DNA of 64,000 bases from Thermodesulfovibrionales bacterium (GTDB lineage Bacteria; Nitrospirota; Thermodesulfovibrionia; Thermodesulfovibrionales; Dissulfurispiraceae): positions 62,001-126,000 of the forward strand of contig JAGUWD010000007.1 in NCBI GenBank assembly GCA_020062545.1. Reading direction: 5' to 3'. The translations under genes and the position numbers were made by a program. Each line of letters begins with the position of its first letter. The first letter of the stretch is position 1. The notes below the pieces were generated by a model. The model was not told the DNA's origin. It searched no databases and was given only the letters and a program-made list of their open reading frames with translations. Shown in pieces: positions 1-9,111 of the stretch.

Positions 1-278
1 AAATCCCATATTCTTTTGGCTGACAATTCCAATGCCTTGACGGCGTTTTTGTCTGCCTTTTTTACATGCTTCGTGACATCAGAGACTTTTAGCCTTAGAG
101 GGAGGTCGTGTTTGTCGAATCTGCGGGTGTATTTTTCTACTGCAGAATCTCCATTTTTCCTCACATCAGCAAGGATATTTTTTACTGCCTTTTCTATTTC
201 GGGATTGACGCCTGATGCCCTTTTCCTGAGGAGCTTAAGGAATGCTGATATTTCTTTTTTGTTTTCTATAATTTTCAT
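1..278 (-). CDS. hisD: Histidinol dehydrogenase, N-terminal part (cut by window edge)
   Basis: An open frame reads leftward from an ATG at 278-276 and runs off the window, giving about 92 residues that start MKIIENKKEISAFLK. The segment holds the HisD N-terminal pattern: a run like ILADVRKNGDSAVEKYTRRF followed by a short strand and an alanine/asparagine-rich helix ending near AKRIWD. HisD oxidises L-histidinol to L-histidine in two NAD-dependent steps in the cytoplasm. The catalytic zinc and base residues lie beyond the window and cannot be checked. It is on the same strand as the acs operon but is separated from it by a terminator hairpin, so it is probably a separate transcript. The assignment rests on the N-terminal pattern only. 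Confidence 0.8.
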   Translation of the reverse strand, partial: MKIIENKKEISAFLKLLRKRASGVNPEIEKAVKNILADVRKNGDSAVEKYTRRFDKHDLPLRLKVSDVTKHVKKADKNAVKALELSAKRIWD

Positions 279-302
279 GGTGATGAATTATATCATAAAA
301 GA

Positions 303-332
303 AAAGGGGCGGACAAAAATGTCCGCCCCTTT
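303..332 (-). terminator. Rho-independent terminator after acs
   Basis: A perfect 13-bp inverted repeat (303-315 with 320-332, AAAA loop) has a GC-rich core, GGGGCGGACA. Read on the minus strand it is followed by TTTTCTTTTA. It sits 22 bases past the acs stop codon and should end the acetate operon transcript before hisD. Confidence 0.88.
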
Positions 333-354
333 GAAAATGATTTTTGATTTGTTT

Positions 355-2331
355 CTACAATCTTCCCTTAAGCAGGTCATCAACTACTGATGGGTCAGCA
401 AGCGTGGAGGTGTCTCCCAGATCCTCCACATCTCCTCTTGCAATCTTTCTGAGGATCCTCCTCATTATCTTGCCGCTCCTTGTCTTTGGAAGGCCTGGCG
501 CAAACTGGAGTTTGTCAGGAGTTGCAATTGGGCCTATTACTGTTCTCACATGCCCTACAAGTATCTTCTTCAGTTCATCAGATGGCTGATGTCCCTCCTT
601 GAGGGTTACATAAACATATATGCCCTCGCCCTTAATCTCGTGCGGAAAGCCAACCACTGCTGCCTCTGCAACCGCCTCATGACTGACAAGTGCTGATTCG
701 ACCTCTGCAGTACCAAGCCTGTGTCCCGAGATGTTGATGACATCGTCTATCCTTCCCATGAGCCAGTAGTCGCCGTCTTCATCTACCCTTGCTCCGTCTC
801 CTGTAAAGTATTTTCCGGGGAACCTTGAGAAGTAGACCTCTTTGACTCTCTTGTTTTCAGTATCTCCATATGTTCCCCTTATCATTCCCGGCCAGGGTTT
901 TTCTATTACGAGGTATCCTCCTTCGTTGACACCTGCAGGTGAGCCGTTTTCTTTAAGTACTGCAGGAACTACTCCCGGGAATGGCCTGTTTGCAGAGCCT
1001 GGTTTCAGTGTCATTGCGCCGGGAAGGGGTGTTATGAGTATTCCTCCTGTCTCTGTCTGCCACCATGTGTCCACAATGGGCAGTTTGCCTTTTCCAACAT
1101 GGGTGTGATACCACATCCATGCCTCGGGGTTTATTGGTTCTCCAACGCTTCCGAGCACTCGGAGAGATGAGAGGTCATGTTTTGTGACCCAGCTTTCTCC
1201 TTCCCTCATGAGTGCCCTTATTGCAGTTGGAGCAGTATAGAAAATGTTCACCCTGTGTTTGTCGCAAATCTCCCAGAACCTTCCGGGATTGGGATATGTA
1301 GGAATACCTTCGAACATTAAGCTTGTTGCTCCATTGCTCAATGGCCCGTAAACAATGTAGCTGTGTCCTGTTACCCATCCTATGTCAGCAGTGCAGAAGT
1401 GGATGTCTTCATCGTGGTAGTCGAATATCCATCTGAATGTGAGGTTTGTGAAGAGCATGTATCCGCCTGTTGTGTGAAGGACGCCTTTTGGTTTTCCTGT
1501 TGAGCCTGATGTATAAAGGATGAATAATGGATCTTCAGAATCCATCCATTCAGGCTCGCAATAGTTTGCTATATCAGGGGCGTTGATCTCATCATGCCAC
1601 CATAAGTCTCTGCTCGGCTCCATGTCTATAGCAGGGTCTGTTCTTTTTACAACTATCACCTTTTCGACATTAGGACATTCATGGAGTGCTTCGTCTGCAT
1701 TAGCCTTCAGAGGAACAAATCTTCCACCTCTTACTCCCCTGTCTGAAGTGATTAATAGTTTTGACTGACAGTCCTGAATCCTGTCTCTGAGTGCCTGCGC
1801 GCTGAATCCTCCGAATACTATGCTGTGGATTGCCCCTATCCTTGCACAGGCAAGCATTGCTATTGCAAGCTCCGGTATCATCGGCAGATAGATGGTTACC
1901 CTGTCTCCTTTTTTTACACCGTGCTTTTTAAGTACATTGGCAAACCTGTTGACCTCATAATAAAGTTGCTGATATGTGTATGTCCTGTAACCTCCGCCGT
2001 CCATCTCCCATATTATCGCCGCCTTGTTCCTTACGGGTGTGTTTATGAACCTGTCGAGGCAATTATATGATGCATTAAGCTTTCCGTTGATAAACCATTT
2101 TATCTCCGGTTTTTCAAAGCTCCATTCAAGAACCTTGTCCCATTTCTTGAACCAAGTCAGATTCTTTTCAGCCATCTCCGACCAGAAGCCATCCGGGTCT
2201 TCAATAGACCTCCTGTATATCTGCTCGTATTCCTTCATGCTCTTGATATGTGCCCTTTCGCTGAATTCTTTTGCCGGCGGGAATGTCCTTTTTTCCGCCA
2301 TCAAAACATCAATGCTCTCTTTAGTAGACAT
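355..2331 (-). CDS. acs: Acetyl-CoA synthetase (AMP-forming)
   Basis: Full-length ANL-family enzyme of 658 residues, the usual size for Acs. It converts acetate, ATP and CoA to acetyl-CoA through acetyl-AMP in the cytoplasm. Visible motifs are the ATP-binding loop [11 protein letters not shown] near residue 270, WWQTETGG, the hinge region [16 protein letters not shown], and near residue 620 the segment [12 protein letters not shown], which carries the lysine that is reversibly acetylated in this family. The ATG is preceded by a strong AGGAGG about nine bases upstream. It is the last gene of a DUF485-actP-acs set, so uptake and activation of acetate are made together. In a sulfate reducer this can serve acetate assimilation. 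Confidence 0.96.
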   Translation of the reverse strand: MSTKESIDVLMAEKRTFPPAKEFSERAHIKSMKEYEQIYRRSIEDPDGFWSEMAEKNLTWFKKWDKVLEWSFEKPEIKWFINGKLNASYNCLDRFINTPVRNKAAIIWEMDGGGYRTYTYQQLYYEVNRFANVLKKHGVKKGDRVTIYLPMIPELAIAMLACARIGAIHSIVFGGFSAQALRDRIQDCQSKLLITSDRGVRGGRFVPLKANADEALHECPNVEKVIVVKRTDPAIDMEPSRDLWWHDEINAPDIANYCEPEWMDSEDPLFILYTSGSTGKPKGVLHTTGGYMLFTNLTFRWIFDYHDEDIHFCTADIGWVTGHSYIVYGPLSNGATSLMFEGIPTYPNPGRFWEICDKHRVNIFYTAPTAIRALMREGESWVTKHDLSSLRVLGSVGEPINPEAWMWYHTHVGKGKLPIVDTWWQTETGGILITPLPGAMTLKPGSANRPFPGVVPAVLKENGSPAGVNEGGYLVIEKPWPGMIRGTYGDTENKRVKEVYFSRFPGKYFTGDGARVDEDGDYWLMGRIDDVINISGHRLGTAEVESALVSHEAVAEAAVVGFPHEIKGEGIYVYVTLKEGHQPSDELKKILVGHVRTVIGPIATPDKLQFAPGLPKTRSGKIMRRILRKIARGDVEDLGDTSTLADPSVVDDLLKGRL

Positions 2332-2374
2332 TCCTGTAATCCTCCTCTCTATGGTAAGTTTTAGATATTATATA

Positions 2375-4066
2375 TTATTCTGCACCGATTCCCACATATG
2401 TCCTGAGTTTTTCTTCTTCAAACTTATCTTCAGCCTCTTTCTCTCTGCCCGCAAGGGATAAGAGTATGCCAATCAGGAATGCTGCACCCATTGATATAAC
2501 AGCCGGATTTTTCATCGGGAAAATAGCCTTTGGCATTGAAGCCTTTAATTCCTTTGTTTTTGTCTCCAATTGTGCCTTTTCCTGGGCTGCCTCTACTGTC
2601 TTGCCTTCTTCTTCGAGAGCCTCTATTTTTGGCTTTGACTGGGTCTCAAGGTCTTTTATTTGTTTTTCTACTGCAGCTTTTTCCTTTGCGTGAAATACAT
2701 CAACCCATACAGTAGGGCTCAATATTATAAGACTTACTGCAAGCACAAGGCCTGTATATATGCTTGCCACCGCACCTTTTGTTGTGAATTTCTTCCATGT
2801 AATGGACAACAGTAGGGCCGGGAAGTTGGCACTGCATGCAACTGCAAAGGCAAGTCCCACCATAAAGGCAACGTTCTGTCCCTTAAAGAGGATTCCAAGC
2901 AAAATAGCGGCAACGCCGAGGCAGAGGGTGGCAATCTTTGCAACCTTGACCTCTTCCTTCTCAGCAGAAACACCGCGTCTTATAACACCGACGTACAAAT
3001 CATGAGAAAGGGCAGATGCTCCGGCAAGGGTCAACCCTGCAACAACTGCTAAGATTGTGGCAAATGCGACAGCAGCTAAGAATCCGAGAAATGCAGTTCC
3101 TCCGAGGGCCTCTGCAAGAAGGGGTGCTGCCATATTGCCGCCCTTGTCTATTCCCATGATAATCTTTTGTCCTACAAGCACTGCTGCACCGAAGCCTATT
3201 GTGACTGTAAGGATATAGAAATAACCGATAAACCCTGTTGCATAAAACACCGACTTCCTTGCCTCCTTTGCATCAGGAACTGTATAGAACCTCATGAGTA
3301 TATGGGGGAGTCCGGCAGTACCGAACATAAGGGCGAGTCCCAGTGAGAATGCCTCCAGCGGACTGGTAATAAGACCACCCGGCTCAAGGAATTTAGCCGT
3401 ATAAAGTTTTTCCGCCTGGCCGAATAGCTCTCCATAACTGAAGCCGAACTGGGAAAGGGTAAGGATAACAAGAAGGGTTGCGCCTCCTAAAAGCAACACT
3501 GCCTTTATAATCTGAACCCATGTGGTTGCGAGCATTCCGCCAAAGAGGACATAAGCTATCATCAACGTACCAACCACTACAATGGCAACCTCATAAGGCA
3601 GACCGAACATAAGTTTGATAAGGGTTCCTGCACCCACCATCTGCGCTATCAGATAAAACAAAACAGTGACCAAAGAGCCAGCAGCAGCAGCGGCTCTTAT
3701 GGGCCTCTGGTTTAGCCTGTAGGCAACGACATCAGCAAAGGTATATTTGCCCAAGTTTCTCAATGGCTCTGCAATAAGAAACATGACAATAGGCCATCCC
3801 ACAAGCCATCCCACCGAATAAATGAGGCCGTCATAACCTTTTGTTGACACCAGACCTGCTATTCCGAGGAATGATGCAGCACTCATATAGTCGCCTGCGA
3901 GTGCAAGCCCGTTCTGAAAGCCTGTTATGCTCCTGCCTGCTGCATAAAACTCCTTCGTTGTCCTCGTTCTCTTTGCTGCCCAGTATGTAATGCCGAGGGT
4001 GACGGCAACAAAGAGGATAAAAAACAGTATTGATGTTGCGTGTACCTGTCCTATAGTGGTCTGCAT
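2375..4066 (-). CDS. actP: Cation/acetate symporter (sodium:solute symporter family)
   Basis: A 563-residue polytopic membrane protein of the SSS family with about 13 predicted hydrophobic segments. The N-terminal region [19 protein letters not shown] and the stretch [11 protein letters not shown] are typical of ActP-type acetate/glycolate permeases. A charged coiled stretch of roughly 60 residues (about 460-520, rich in K, E and A) lies between the last helices, as in long ActP proteins. Its ribosome site lies in the end of the upstream DUF485 gene (GGAGGTTAATC then ATG), and only two bases separate the two genes, so the pair is probably translationally coupled. It takes up acetate at the inner membrane for the acs product downstream. 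Confidence 0.93.
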   Translation of the reverse strand: MQTTIGQVHATSILFFILFVAVTLGITYWAAKRTRTTKEFYAAGRSITGFQNGLALAGDYMSAASFLGIAGLVSTKGYDGLIYSVGWLVGWPIVMFLIAEPLRNLGKYTFADVVAYRLNQRPIRAAAAAGSLVTVLFYLIAQMVGAGTLIKLMFGLPYEVAIVVVGTLMIAYVLFGGMLATTWVQIIKAVLLLGGATLLVILTLSQFGFSYGELFGQAEKLYTAKFLEPGGLITSPLEAFSLGLALMFGTAGLPHILMRFYTVPDAKEARKSVFYATGFIGYFYILTVTIGFGAAVLVGQKIIMGIDKGGNMAAPLLAEALGGTAFLGFLAAVAFATILAVVAGLTLAGASALSHDLYVGVIRRGVSAEKEEVKVAKIATLCLGVAAILLGILFKGQNVAFMVGLAFAVACSANFPALLLSITWKKFTTKGAVASIYTGLVLAVSLIILSPTVWVDVFHAKEKAAVEKQIKDLETQSKPKIEALEEEGKTVEAAQEKAQLETKTKELKASMPKAIFPMKNPAVISMGAAFLIGILLSLAGREKEAEDKFEEEKLRTYVGIGAE

Positions 4067-4068
4067 GA

Positions 4069-4374
4069 TTAACCTCCTACCTTTTCTTTAATCTTCCTGA
4101 CTAAAAGGTCGTATTTTGTGTTTGCCCAGCGAACATAAATCCCTGTAAGCACCCATGAAAGAACGATGGTGCCTACAGCTATGGGGATGCCTACGGTGAT
4201 TGCCCCTGATAGTTTGGAAGACAGGAATGGCTTGTTATAGGCAATGAGGGCTATAAATCCGAAATAAAGGAACAGCTCAAGTATCGCCAGAACAACCGAT
4301 ATGGAGTTCTTCTGACTTGCCAGCGACTTGAAATCGGCATCCTCCATGATCTCATGTGCAGTTTTTTCCGTCAT
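4069..4374 (-). CDS. yjcH: DUF485 inner-membrane protein (YjcH-like)
   Basis: A 101-residue protein with two clear transmembrane segments (about residues 27-50 and 58-82) and a charged N-terminal tail, [22 protein letters not shown]485 proteins almost always precede actP and are thought to be accessory to acetate permease, although the mechanism is not established. Here the gene ends two bases before actP. The symbol follows the E. coli yjcH-actP arrangement. Confidence 0.87.
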   Translation of the reverse strand: MTEKTAHEIMEDADFKSLASQKNSISVVLAILELFLYFGFIALIAYNKPFLSSKLSGAITVGIPIAVGTIVLSWVLTGIYVRWANTKYDLLVRKIKEKVGG

Positions 4375-4411
4375 AGTCTTTTCCTCCTCATTTTTTGTTT
4401 TTTTACCGACT

Positions 4412-5092
4412 TTAAAAATTGCTTATCTCACTTGTTACCCTCAGCCTCTCACCTCCTCTTAAGGGATTTCCCACTCTCAAAAGGTCTTCTGTTTTTTCTA
4501 TCCCGGCCGCAATGAGCATGGGTATGAACTTCTGAAAAATCTGTGCAGTGGTAAAGGCATCCATTATTGCGTTATGGGCGCCATTGACAGGGACTCCGAG
4601 GCACTTTGCTATCTCATATAATTTATAATGCTGCGGGCATGCTATTTGTCCCCTTGCCCTGAGCCATTCGTAAATGACAAATGTATCAAGGACAGGATTC
4701 TGTATAGGCGAGCCGTAGACCCTTTTCACTTCCCTGTTTATAAAACTCAGGTCTATGGATGTGAAATGGCCGACAATCATATCATTACCGCAAAATCCGA
4801 GGAAGTCGGAAAGCACCCTCTCTATTTCCTCTTCCCCCATAACCTCCGATGGGGTTATTTCATGCACAATTATGCTTTCTCTGGAAATTGCTGTCCTGGG
4901 TTTAACGAGTCTGTAAAATGTATTCCCCATCTCTATTCTCCCGCCGTGCATTTTTATGGCCCCGATGGAAATAATCGAATCGCGTCTCTCATCAAGTCCT
5001 GTGAGTTCTGTATCAACAACAACATAATTCAATTCCTTGATGGGTTTTTGCCTCTCTATAGGCATCTTTTTTTTCTTCATTAAACTCAGCAT
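4412..5092 (-). CDS. DnaQ-like 3'-5' exonuclease
   Basis: A 226-residue DEDDh exonuclease-fold protein. Metal-binding motifs are visible in order: VVVDTELTGLD (D-x-E), GHFTSIDLSFINRE (ExoII Asp) and GAHNAIMDAFTT (ExoIII with His and Asp). It resembles the epsilon subunit of DNA polymerase III in fold. Its fixed position between a DUF294 signalling protein and acetate transport genes, as in many Proteobacteria, suggests a separate role, perhaps nucleotide turnover linked to carbon signalling (inference). It starts four bases after the DUF294 stop, so the two are surely cotranscribed. It is not the replicative dnaQ on this evidence. Confidence 0.87.
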   Translation of the reverse strand: MLSLMKKKKMPIERQKPIKELNYVVVDTELTGLDERRDSIISIGAIKMHGGRIEMGNTFYRLVKPRTAISRESIIVHEITPSEVMGEEEIERVLSDFLGFCGNDMIVGHFTSIDLSFINREVKRVYGSPIQNPVLDTFVIYEWLRARGQIACPQHYKLYEIAKCLGVPVNGAHNAIMDAFTTAQIFQKFIPMLIAAGIEKTEDLLRVGNPLRGGERLRVTSEISNF

Positions 5093-5096
5093 GTTC

Positions 5097-6137
5097 TCAC
5101 CATATCATTGACTTATAGAGCTCTATTATCATGTCCTGAATTTCTGATATAAGATGAAATGCCTCTTTCAAGCTCTTTTTTTCGAGGTTGCTCAATTTGT
5201 TCGGGTTTATGAAATTGTCCGGAGTCCTGCCTGTCTTTATCTGTTCATACTGGTTCTGGATCCTTAGGAGCATGATGAATTCAAATGCCTGCTCAAGTTC
5301 ATCCGCATACTCCTGCACCATGGTATGTTTGTCTCTTAATACATTTATCCTTTCGAGGGTGGATGTCTCCTTTATTCCCTTTTCGAGGGCAAAGAGCCTC
5401 ACAATGTCTATCAGCGGGGCGATGCCTTTTACCTTAAGATTGAGTTCGTCCTTGTGTTCGCCGCTCTTTTCCACCACAAATGTCTTCAAAAAACCGATGG
5501 GAGGCCTGTTCTTTATGGCCATATTTGCCAGATACCCCAAAAAGACCTTCTGGCCTTTGAGCATTGATATCAGAAAATCCCTTAAGGTGTCAGAGAGCTC
5601 TGTTTCGCCGTAAACAGGCCTGAAATCAAAAAAGGTTACAGAATTTAATACGGCATCGGCAGTGGGTGTTGATATCCAATTTGAGAAGTATTTTTTCCAT
5701 ACCTTCAGAGGCTGGCACCACTTTGGGTTGCTCGCCATATAATCAGCAGGGCATAAAGGAAAACCGCACTTTATAAGGCTGTCCCGTACAAATATGGTAA
5801 AGTCAGAGAAATATTTCTTTACCCTGTCTTCTTCCTCAGGTGTTGTATCAGCATATATAATTGCATTGTCCTGATCTGTTTTAAATGTCTGTTCTTTGCG
5901 ACCCTCGCTGCCGAATGCTATCCAGCAATAAGGGACTGGAGGCTGTCCATATTTCTTCTCGGAGATCTCCAATACCTTCCTAACAAGCCTGTCATTTAAC
6001 TCTGTTATAATCTTTGTGATGTTGCTCGCTTTTGCGCCTTCATGAAGAAGCAGGCCGACTATCTTGCTTATTTTTCCGGATACTGGAATGAGACCCTCTA
6101 TGGTCTGCTGGTTCTCTATGTCCTTTGCAAAGGATAG
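5097..6137 (-). CDS. DUF294 nucleotidyltransferase part of a frameshifted cNMP/CBS/DUF294 signalling protein
   Basis: This frame holds the C-terminal half of a protein that begins at 6994. The nucleotidyltransferase motif GSEGRKEQTFKTDQDNAI lies just after the internal ATG at 5972, followed by the DUF294 C-terminal helical domain ending KSMIW. The frame is open upstream of that ATG to at least 6137 and encodes the expected linker (DIENQQTIEGLIPVSGKIS), so the true coding unit reaches back to the G-run at 6137-6141 (CCCCC on the coding strand). One extra base there would join it to the upstream frame and give about 632 residues, the normal length for this family. Such proteins are putative nucleotidylylation regulators. 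It is either a split gene, a decayed gene or a sequencing error. Confidence 0.82.
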   Translation of the reverse strand, partial: LSFAKDIENQQTIEGLIPVSGKISKIVGLLLHEGAKASNITKIITELNDRLVRKVLEISEKKYGQPPVPYCWIAFGSEGRKEQTFKTDQDNAIIYADTTPEEEDRVKKYFSDFTIFVRDSLIKCGFPLCPADYMASNPKWCQPLKVWKKYFSNWISTPTADAVLNSVTFFDFRPVYGETELSDTLRDFLISMLKGQKVFLGYLANMAIKNRPPIGFLKTFVVEKSGEHKDELNLKVKGIAPLIDIVRLFALEKGIKETSTLERINVLRDKHTMVQEYADELEQAFEFIMLLRIQNQYEQIKTGRTPDNFINPNKLSNLEKKSLKEAFHLISEIQDMIIELYKSMIW

Positions 6138-6994
6138 GGGGATTTGCCCTGAAGGAGCATCAGGTCGTGATTTGTAAGAACGCCTTCAAGGTTCCCGTCC
6201 TTAATAACAAGGATATGATGAACATTATGCCTTATCATCTTCAGAACAGCTTCAAAACAATAATCCCTGTAATCTACCCTTATGAGGGGCAGGCTCATGA
6301 TATCTTTAACAGGCTCGGATACATTACGACCTTTTGCTACCACCTTCTCCCTGAGGTCCCTGTCCGTTACAATTCCAACAGGAAGTTCCTTATCATTCAC
6401 AATCACCAATGAGCTTATCTTGCTTTTTGCCATTATCTGAGCTGCTTCCTGTATTGTGGCCTCTTCTCTAACAGTAATAACCTTTCTTGTTGCTATCTCG
6501 CCAACCTGTGTTGTAAACAGCAGGCGGTCGCTTCCTCCGTAGAAGAGGCTCTTGTTGTGCATTTCTTTATAAGTCCTGTCTATGTATTTTGTGAGATGGG
6601 ATTTAAGAAAATACTCTGTAAATACAGGATTTGAATCGAGGAGTTTTAAGGCTGTTTCTTTACCCAAAAGATAGCATAAGGTGTCATCAATGGCTGTTAC
6701 ATTCGCCCTTACCCTGTCTTTGCCTACAAGGGAGAGAAAACCAAAGGTATCGCCTTCACCCCTGTAATCAATAATCACCTCTTCTCCGTCCTCCGAAACC
6801 ATGGAGACTTTTACCCCGCCCTTTTTTATAATCCTGAGGTATTCGCTTGGCGGGCCGTCCTGCTTGAGAATAAGGGTATTTTTTGGATAAAACTCCATAG
6901 AAATCTTTCCAGCAACTGTCTTTAATGTTGCCTCATCAAGGAACTGGAAAGGCGGCACATTCTTTAAAAAGCCTATGATATCTTCTATAAGCAT
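6116..6994 (-). CDS. Cyclic-nucleotide-binding and CBS-domain signalling protein (N-terminal half, frameshifted)
   Basis: A 292-residue frame with an N-terminal cNMP-binding beta-roll (about residues 12-130, with PPSEYLRIIKKGGVKVS and RGEGDTFGF) and two CBS repeats (about 165-285, ending GVLTNHDLMLLQGKSP). After that point the frame leaves the family pattern and stops within eight residues (YPLQRT), while the expected continuation is present in the next frame. It would be first in the acetate operon, and its ATG is preceded by TTGGGGTAAG and by a sigma-54-type promoter. Proteins of this architecture occur next to dnaQ-like, DUF485 and actP genes and are thought to sense a nucleotide ligand. 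Confidence 0.86.
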   Translation of the reverse strand: MLIEDIIGFLKNVPPFQFLDEATLKTVAGKISMEFYPKNTLILKQDGPPSEYLRIIKKGGVKVSMVSEDGEEVIIDYRGEGDTFGFLSLVGKDRVRANVTAIDDTLCYLLGKETALKLLDSNPVFTEYFLKSHLTKYIDRTYKEMHNKSLFYGGSDRLLFTTQVGEIATRKVITVREEATIQEAAQIMAKSKISSLVIVNDKELPVGIVTDRDLREKVVAKGRNVSEPVKDIMSLPLIRVDYRDYCFEAVLKMIRHNVHHILVIKDGNLEGVLTNHDLMLLQGKSPYPLQRT

Positions 6995-7022
6995 CAGTTC
7001 TTACCCCAAGGAATTAATTGTT

Positions 7023-7038
7023 AGCAAATAAAATACCA
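7023..7038 (-). promoter_or_regulatory. Sigma-54-type (-24/-12) promoter of the acetate operon
   Basis: On the minus strand the sequence TGGTATTTTATTTGCT matches the sigma-54 consensus (TGGCAC-N5-TTGCW) at most defined positions, with GG and GC exactly ten bases apart. Transcription would start near 7012, 18 bases before the ATG at 6994. An NtrC-type activator is encoded at 11191-12540. Confidence 0.6.
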
Positions 7039-7169
7039 GTCTTCTTGTTTTAAGAATGGCTTAAATAAAGGATTTGCCATGACCGATAAAAGTTGCGGGC
7101 TATAATTTTGTAACTAAAAGTAATGGGGTATCTTTTTTTGTTACTTCAGGTAACAGCTATAATTGCAGT

Positions 7170-7181
7170 AATGCATGCATT
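7170..7181. repeat. 12-bp perfect palindrome AATGCATGCATT
   Basis: This palindrome lies upstream of the sigma-54-like promoter in the gap 6995-7219. A second small dyad, GTTAC-N5-GTAAC, is close by near 7139-7153. Either could be an activator site about 110-150 bases upstream of the promoter, but no known site type is recognised. Confidence 0.35.
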
Positions 7182-7219
7182 CCAAGATGATTAGTGCGGG
7201 TTAAAATAACATGCAATGC

Positions 7220-8059
7220 TTACATCAGAATGGATCGTTCTTTGATTTTTTTATAAGAAAAAACAGGACCGTCTGTGCAGATGTATTGGGGGCCTATATA
7301 GCAATGGCCGCACTTGCCGACGCCGCACTTCATGTGTGCTTCGAGGGTGGTAATTATTCTTTCGTCAGGCATGCCCAGGAAAAAGAGGTCTCTCATGGCA
7401 GCCTTTATCATCACCTCGGGTCCGCATATATAGGCAGCGGCCTTCTTGAAGTTTGTCTGCACCTCAGGCCAGAGACCTGTTACGAGACCGATATTGCCTT
7501 TCCAGTTGTCATTTCCCTTATCTACGGTCAAGGCCACTGCTATCCCGCTCTCTTTCCATTCTTCCACTTCATCTCTGAATATAATCTCATCTGGTGTTCT
7601 TGAGCCGTAAAGGAGGGTTACCTTTCCTGCATCCTCCGGTTTGTTGATAAAATGCTGTATAAGCGGCCTGAGCGGTGCAATGCCGATTCCACCTGCAACT
7701 ATTACCACATCTCTTCCCGTTGATATATCCCGTGGAAAGCCATTTCCGTATGGTCCCCTCAATCCGATTGGTTGGCCTGTTTCTAAAGAATGTATTGCAG
7801 AGGTTACAACTCCTGTTTTCCTGATGCATAACTCTATTGTTCCATTTTCTTTGGGCAGGGATGCCGCGGATATCGGGACTTCTCCGGCTCCCCAGACAGA
7901 TAACATAAAGAACTGACCTGGCACATAATCAACAGGGGTTTCTGTTTTTATCTTGAAGAGTCTAACATCACCTGTGAGTTGTGTAATTTCCTCTATTTTG
8001 CCATTCAGGGGTATGTATATATTCGCATTCGTCTTGTTATTCTTCAGATTGTTTTTCAT
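7220..8059 (-). CDS. FAD/NAD(P)-binding oxidoreductase subunit (sulfhydrogenase gamma / AsrB-like)
   Basis: A 279-residue flavoprotein of the ferredoxin-NADP reductase type: an N-terminal FAD barrel with RGPYGNGFPRD, an NAD(P)-binding fold with VIVAGGIGIAPLRPLI, and a C-terminal [2Fe-2S] motif, CGVGKCGHCYIG followed by a cysteine in YICTDGPVF. The same architecture is found in hydrogenase gamma subunits (HydG of sulfhydrogenase), AsrB and PyrK-type proteins. Its ATG overlaps the upstream gene by four bases (ATGA). With the Fe-S and formate dehydrogenase genes before it, it probably passes electrons from formate to NAD(P)+ or the reverse in the cytoplasm. The nucleotide preference cannot be read from the sequence. 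Confidence 0.87.
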   Translation of the reverse strand: MKNNLKNNKTNANIYIPLNGKIEEITQLTGDVRLFKIKTETPVDYVPGQFFMLSVWGAGEVPISAASLPKENGTIELCIRKTGVVTSAIHSLETGQPIGLRGPYGNGFPRDISTGRDVVIVAGGIGIAPLRPLIQHFINKPEDAGKVTLLYGSRTPDEIIFRDEVEEWKESGIAVALTVDKGNDNWKGNIGLVTGLWPEVQTNFKKAAAYICGPEVMIKAAMRDLFFLGMPDERIITTLEAHMKCGVGKCGHCYIGPQYICTDGPVFSYKKIKERSILM

Positions 8060-9111
8060 TTCTCTTCCTCGCTAATGGCAAGACCTTTTAACTTTGTTGC
8101 GATGGATGCCATATCGATCTTTCCTGGGCATGTTATGGTGCATCTTCCGCACCCGACACACCCGAAACCACCCAGCTTTTCCGGATAATGGATCAGCTTG
8201 TGATAATACCATCTCTTTGTCCTTTTAACCATTGCCTCATTGGGCAAGACTCCTCCGGCCATGCGTGTAAACCCTTTGAACATGCACGCATCCCACAGTC
8301 TTATCCTCTCGATGCCATAAGGATATTCCCTGTCTGTAACAGTAAAGCAGGTACAGAGAGGGCAGTCGTATACACAACCCCCGCATTCAAAGCACCTGCC
8401 GGCAACCCACTGCCAGAAGTCGTCTTTAACTTTTTCCTCAAGGATCATCTGCCTTATTCCTTTAAGGTTTATTCTTTTGTGGAACCGTGCCTTTGAACTC
8501 AGAAAGACCTCGTATTGGTCTTCATAATCCGTTTTCTGCGGCCTTCTGAAAAGAAAGGACATTGCCTTTACTGTTTTAGCGCCTTCGGGAGAGCCTATTT
8601 GTACAAAATACCTGTCTCCGAGGTCTGTTATCTGTATGTCAAATCCTTTTTCAAGATAAGGCCCTGTCCCGAGCCCGATGCAGAAGCATGTAGGAGCAGG
8701 GTCGTTGCATACAATGGATATGAAAAGGGTATTCCTTCTCCTTTCTGCATAATAAGGGTCTTTATGGCCTTCGAGATAGAATTTATCCAAGAGACCCAAT
8801 GCAGAGATGTCGCATGACCTTACGCCGAATATGACTCTTTTGGTTTCGTCTGACAGGTCTGTTATCTCTTGACGTTTGACGTTTGATGCTTGACGCATTC
8901 TGAGCATAGGTTCGTATTGAGGAAAGATAAACTCCTTTGGAGATGGCAGAGATGCAGGACAGTCAAGAACGAGTTCATGTATCCTATCAACACTTTTAAA
9001 GACGATATCGTTGCCGTCATTCATCAGAGGACCGATAAGCTCCCTGTTCTTTCTGATCTGTCTGAGCCAGTAGGAGAGGTTGTTTTTGTCAAGAATTAAC
9101 TCATTCTTCAT
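8056..9111 (-). CDS. 4Fe-4S oxidoreductase subunit (sulfhydrogenase beta / AsrA-like)
   Basis: A 351-residue soluble protein with two cysteine clusters near the C-terminus: CFECGGCVYDCPLCTC (about residue 240) and GCVGCGRCTITCPG (about 320). This is the two-[4Fe-4S] arrangement of sulfhydrogenase beta and anaerobic sulfite reductase A subunits. The N-terminal 220 residues match the uncharacterised domain found in that family (RVIFGVRSCDISALGLLDKF). It should wire the molybdopterin subunit upstream to the flavin subunit downstream. ATGA overlaps join it to both neighbours. A short 7-base tandem repeat (8869-8896) adds the segment RQASNVKRQEIT near residue 75. Confidence 0.86.
   Translation of the reverse strand: MKNELILDKNNLSYWLRQIRKNRELIGPLMNDGNDIVFKSVDRIHELVLDCPASLPSPKEFIFPQYEPMLRMRQASNVKRQEITDLSDETKRVIFGVRSCDISALGLLDKFYLEGHKDPYYAERRRNTLFISIVCNDPAPTCFCIGLGTGPYLEKGFDIQITDLGDRYFVQIGSPEGAKTVKAMSFLFRRPQKTDYEDQYEVFLSSKARFHKRINLKGIRQMILEEKVKDDFWQWVAGRCFECGGCVYDCPLCTCFTVTDREYPYGIERIRLWDACMFKGFTRMAGGVLPNEAMVKRTKRWYYHKLIHYPEKLGGFGCVGCGRCTITCPGKIDMASIATKLKGLAISEEEK
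8869..8896. repeat. 7-base tandem repeat inside the Fe-S subunit gene
   Basis: Four imperfect copies of a GACGTTT-type unit lie inside the coding frame and encode RQASNVKRQ. No stop codon results. It belongs to the family of 7/8-base arrays seen across the window. Confidence 0.75.

Noticed and set aside
4628-5083. Long plus-strand reading frame opposite the DnaQ-like gene, and similar frames opposite fdhA, gyrA, dsrK and others
   Set aside because: They mirror well-supported genes on the other strand, have no ribosome sites and no recognisable domains.
4412-5092. Replicative DNA polymerase III epsilon subunit
   Set aside because: The exonuclease motifs fit, but the conserved acetate-operon context points to a separate DnaQ-like family.
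7139-7153. Terminator hairpin GTTAC-N5-GTAAC
   Set aside because: The stem is only 5 bp and on the minus strand it is followed by an A-run, not a U-run.
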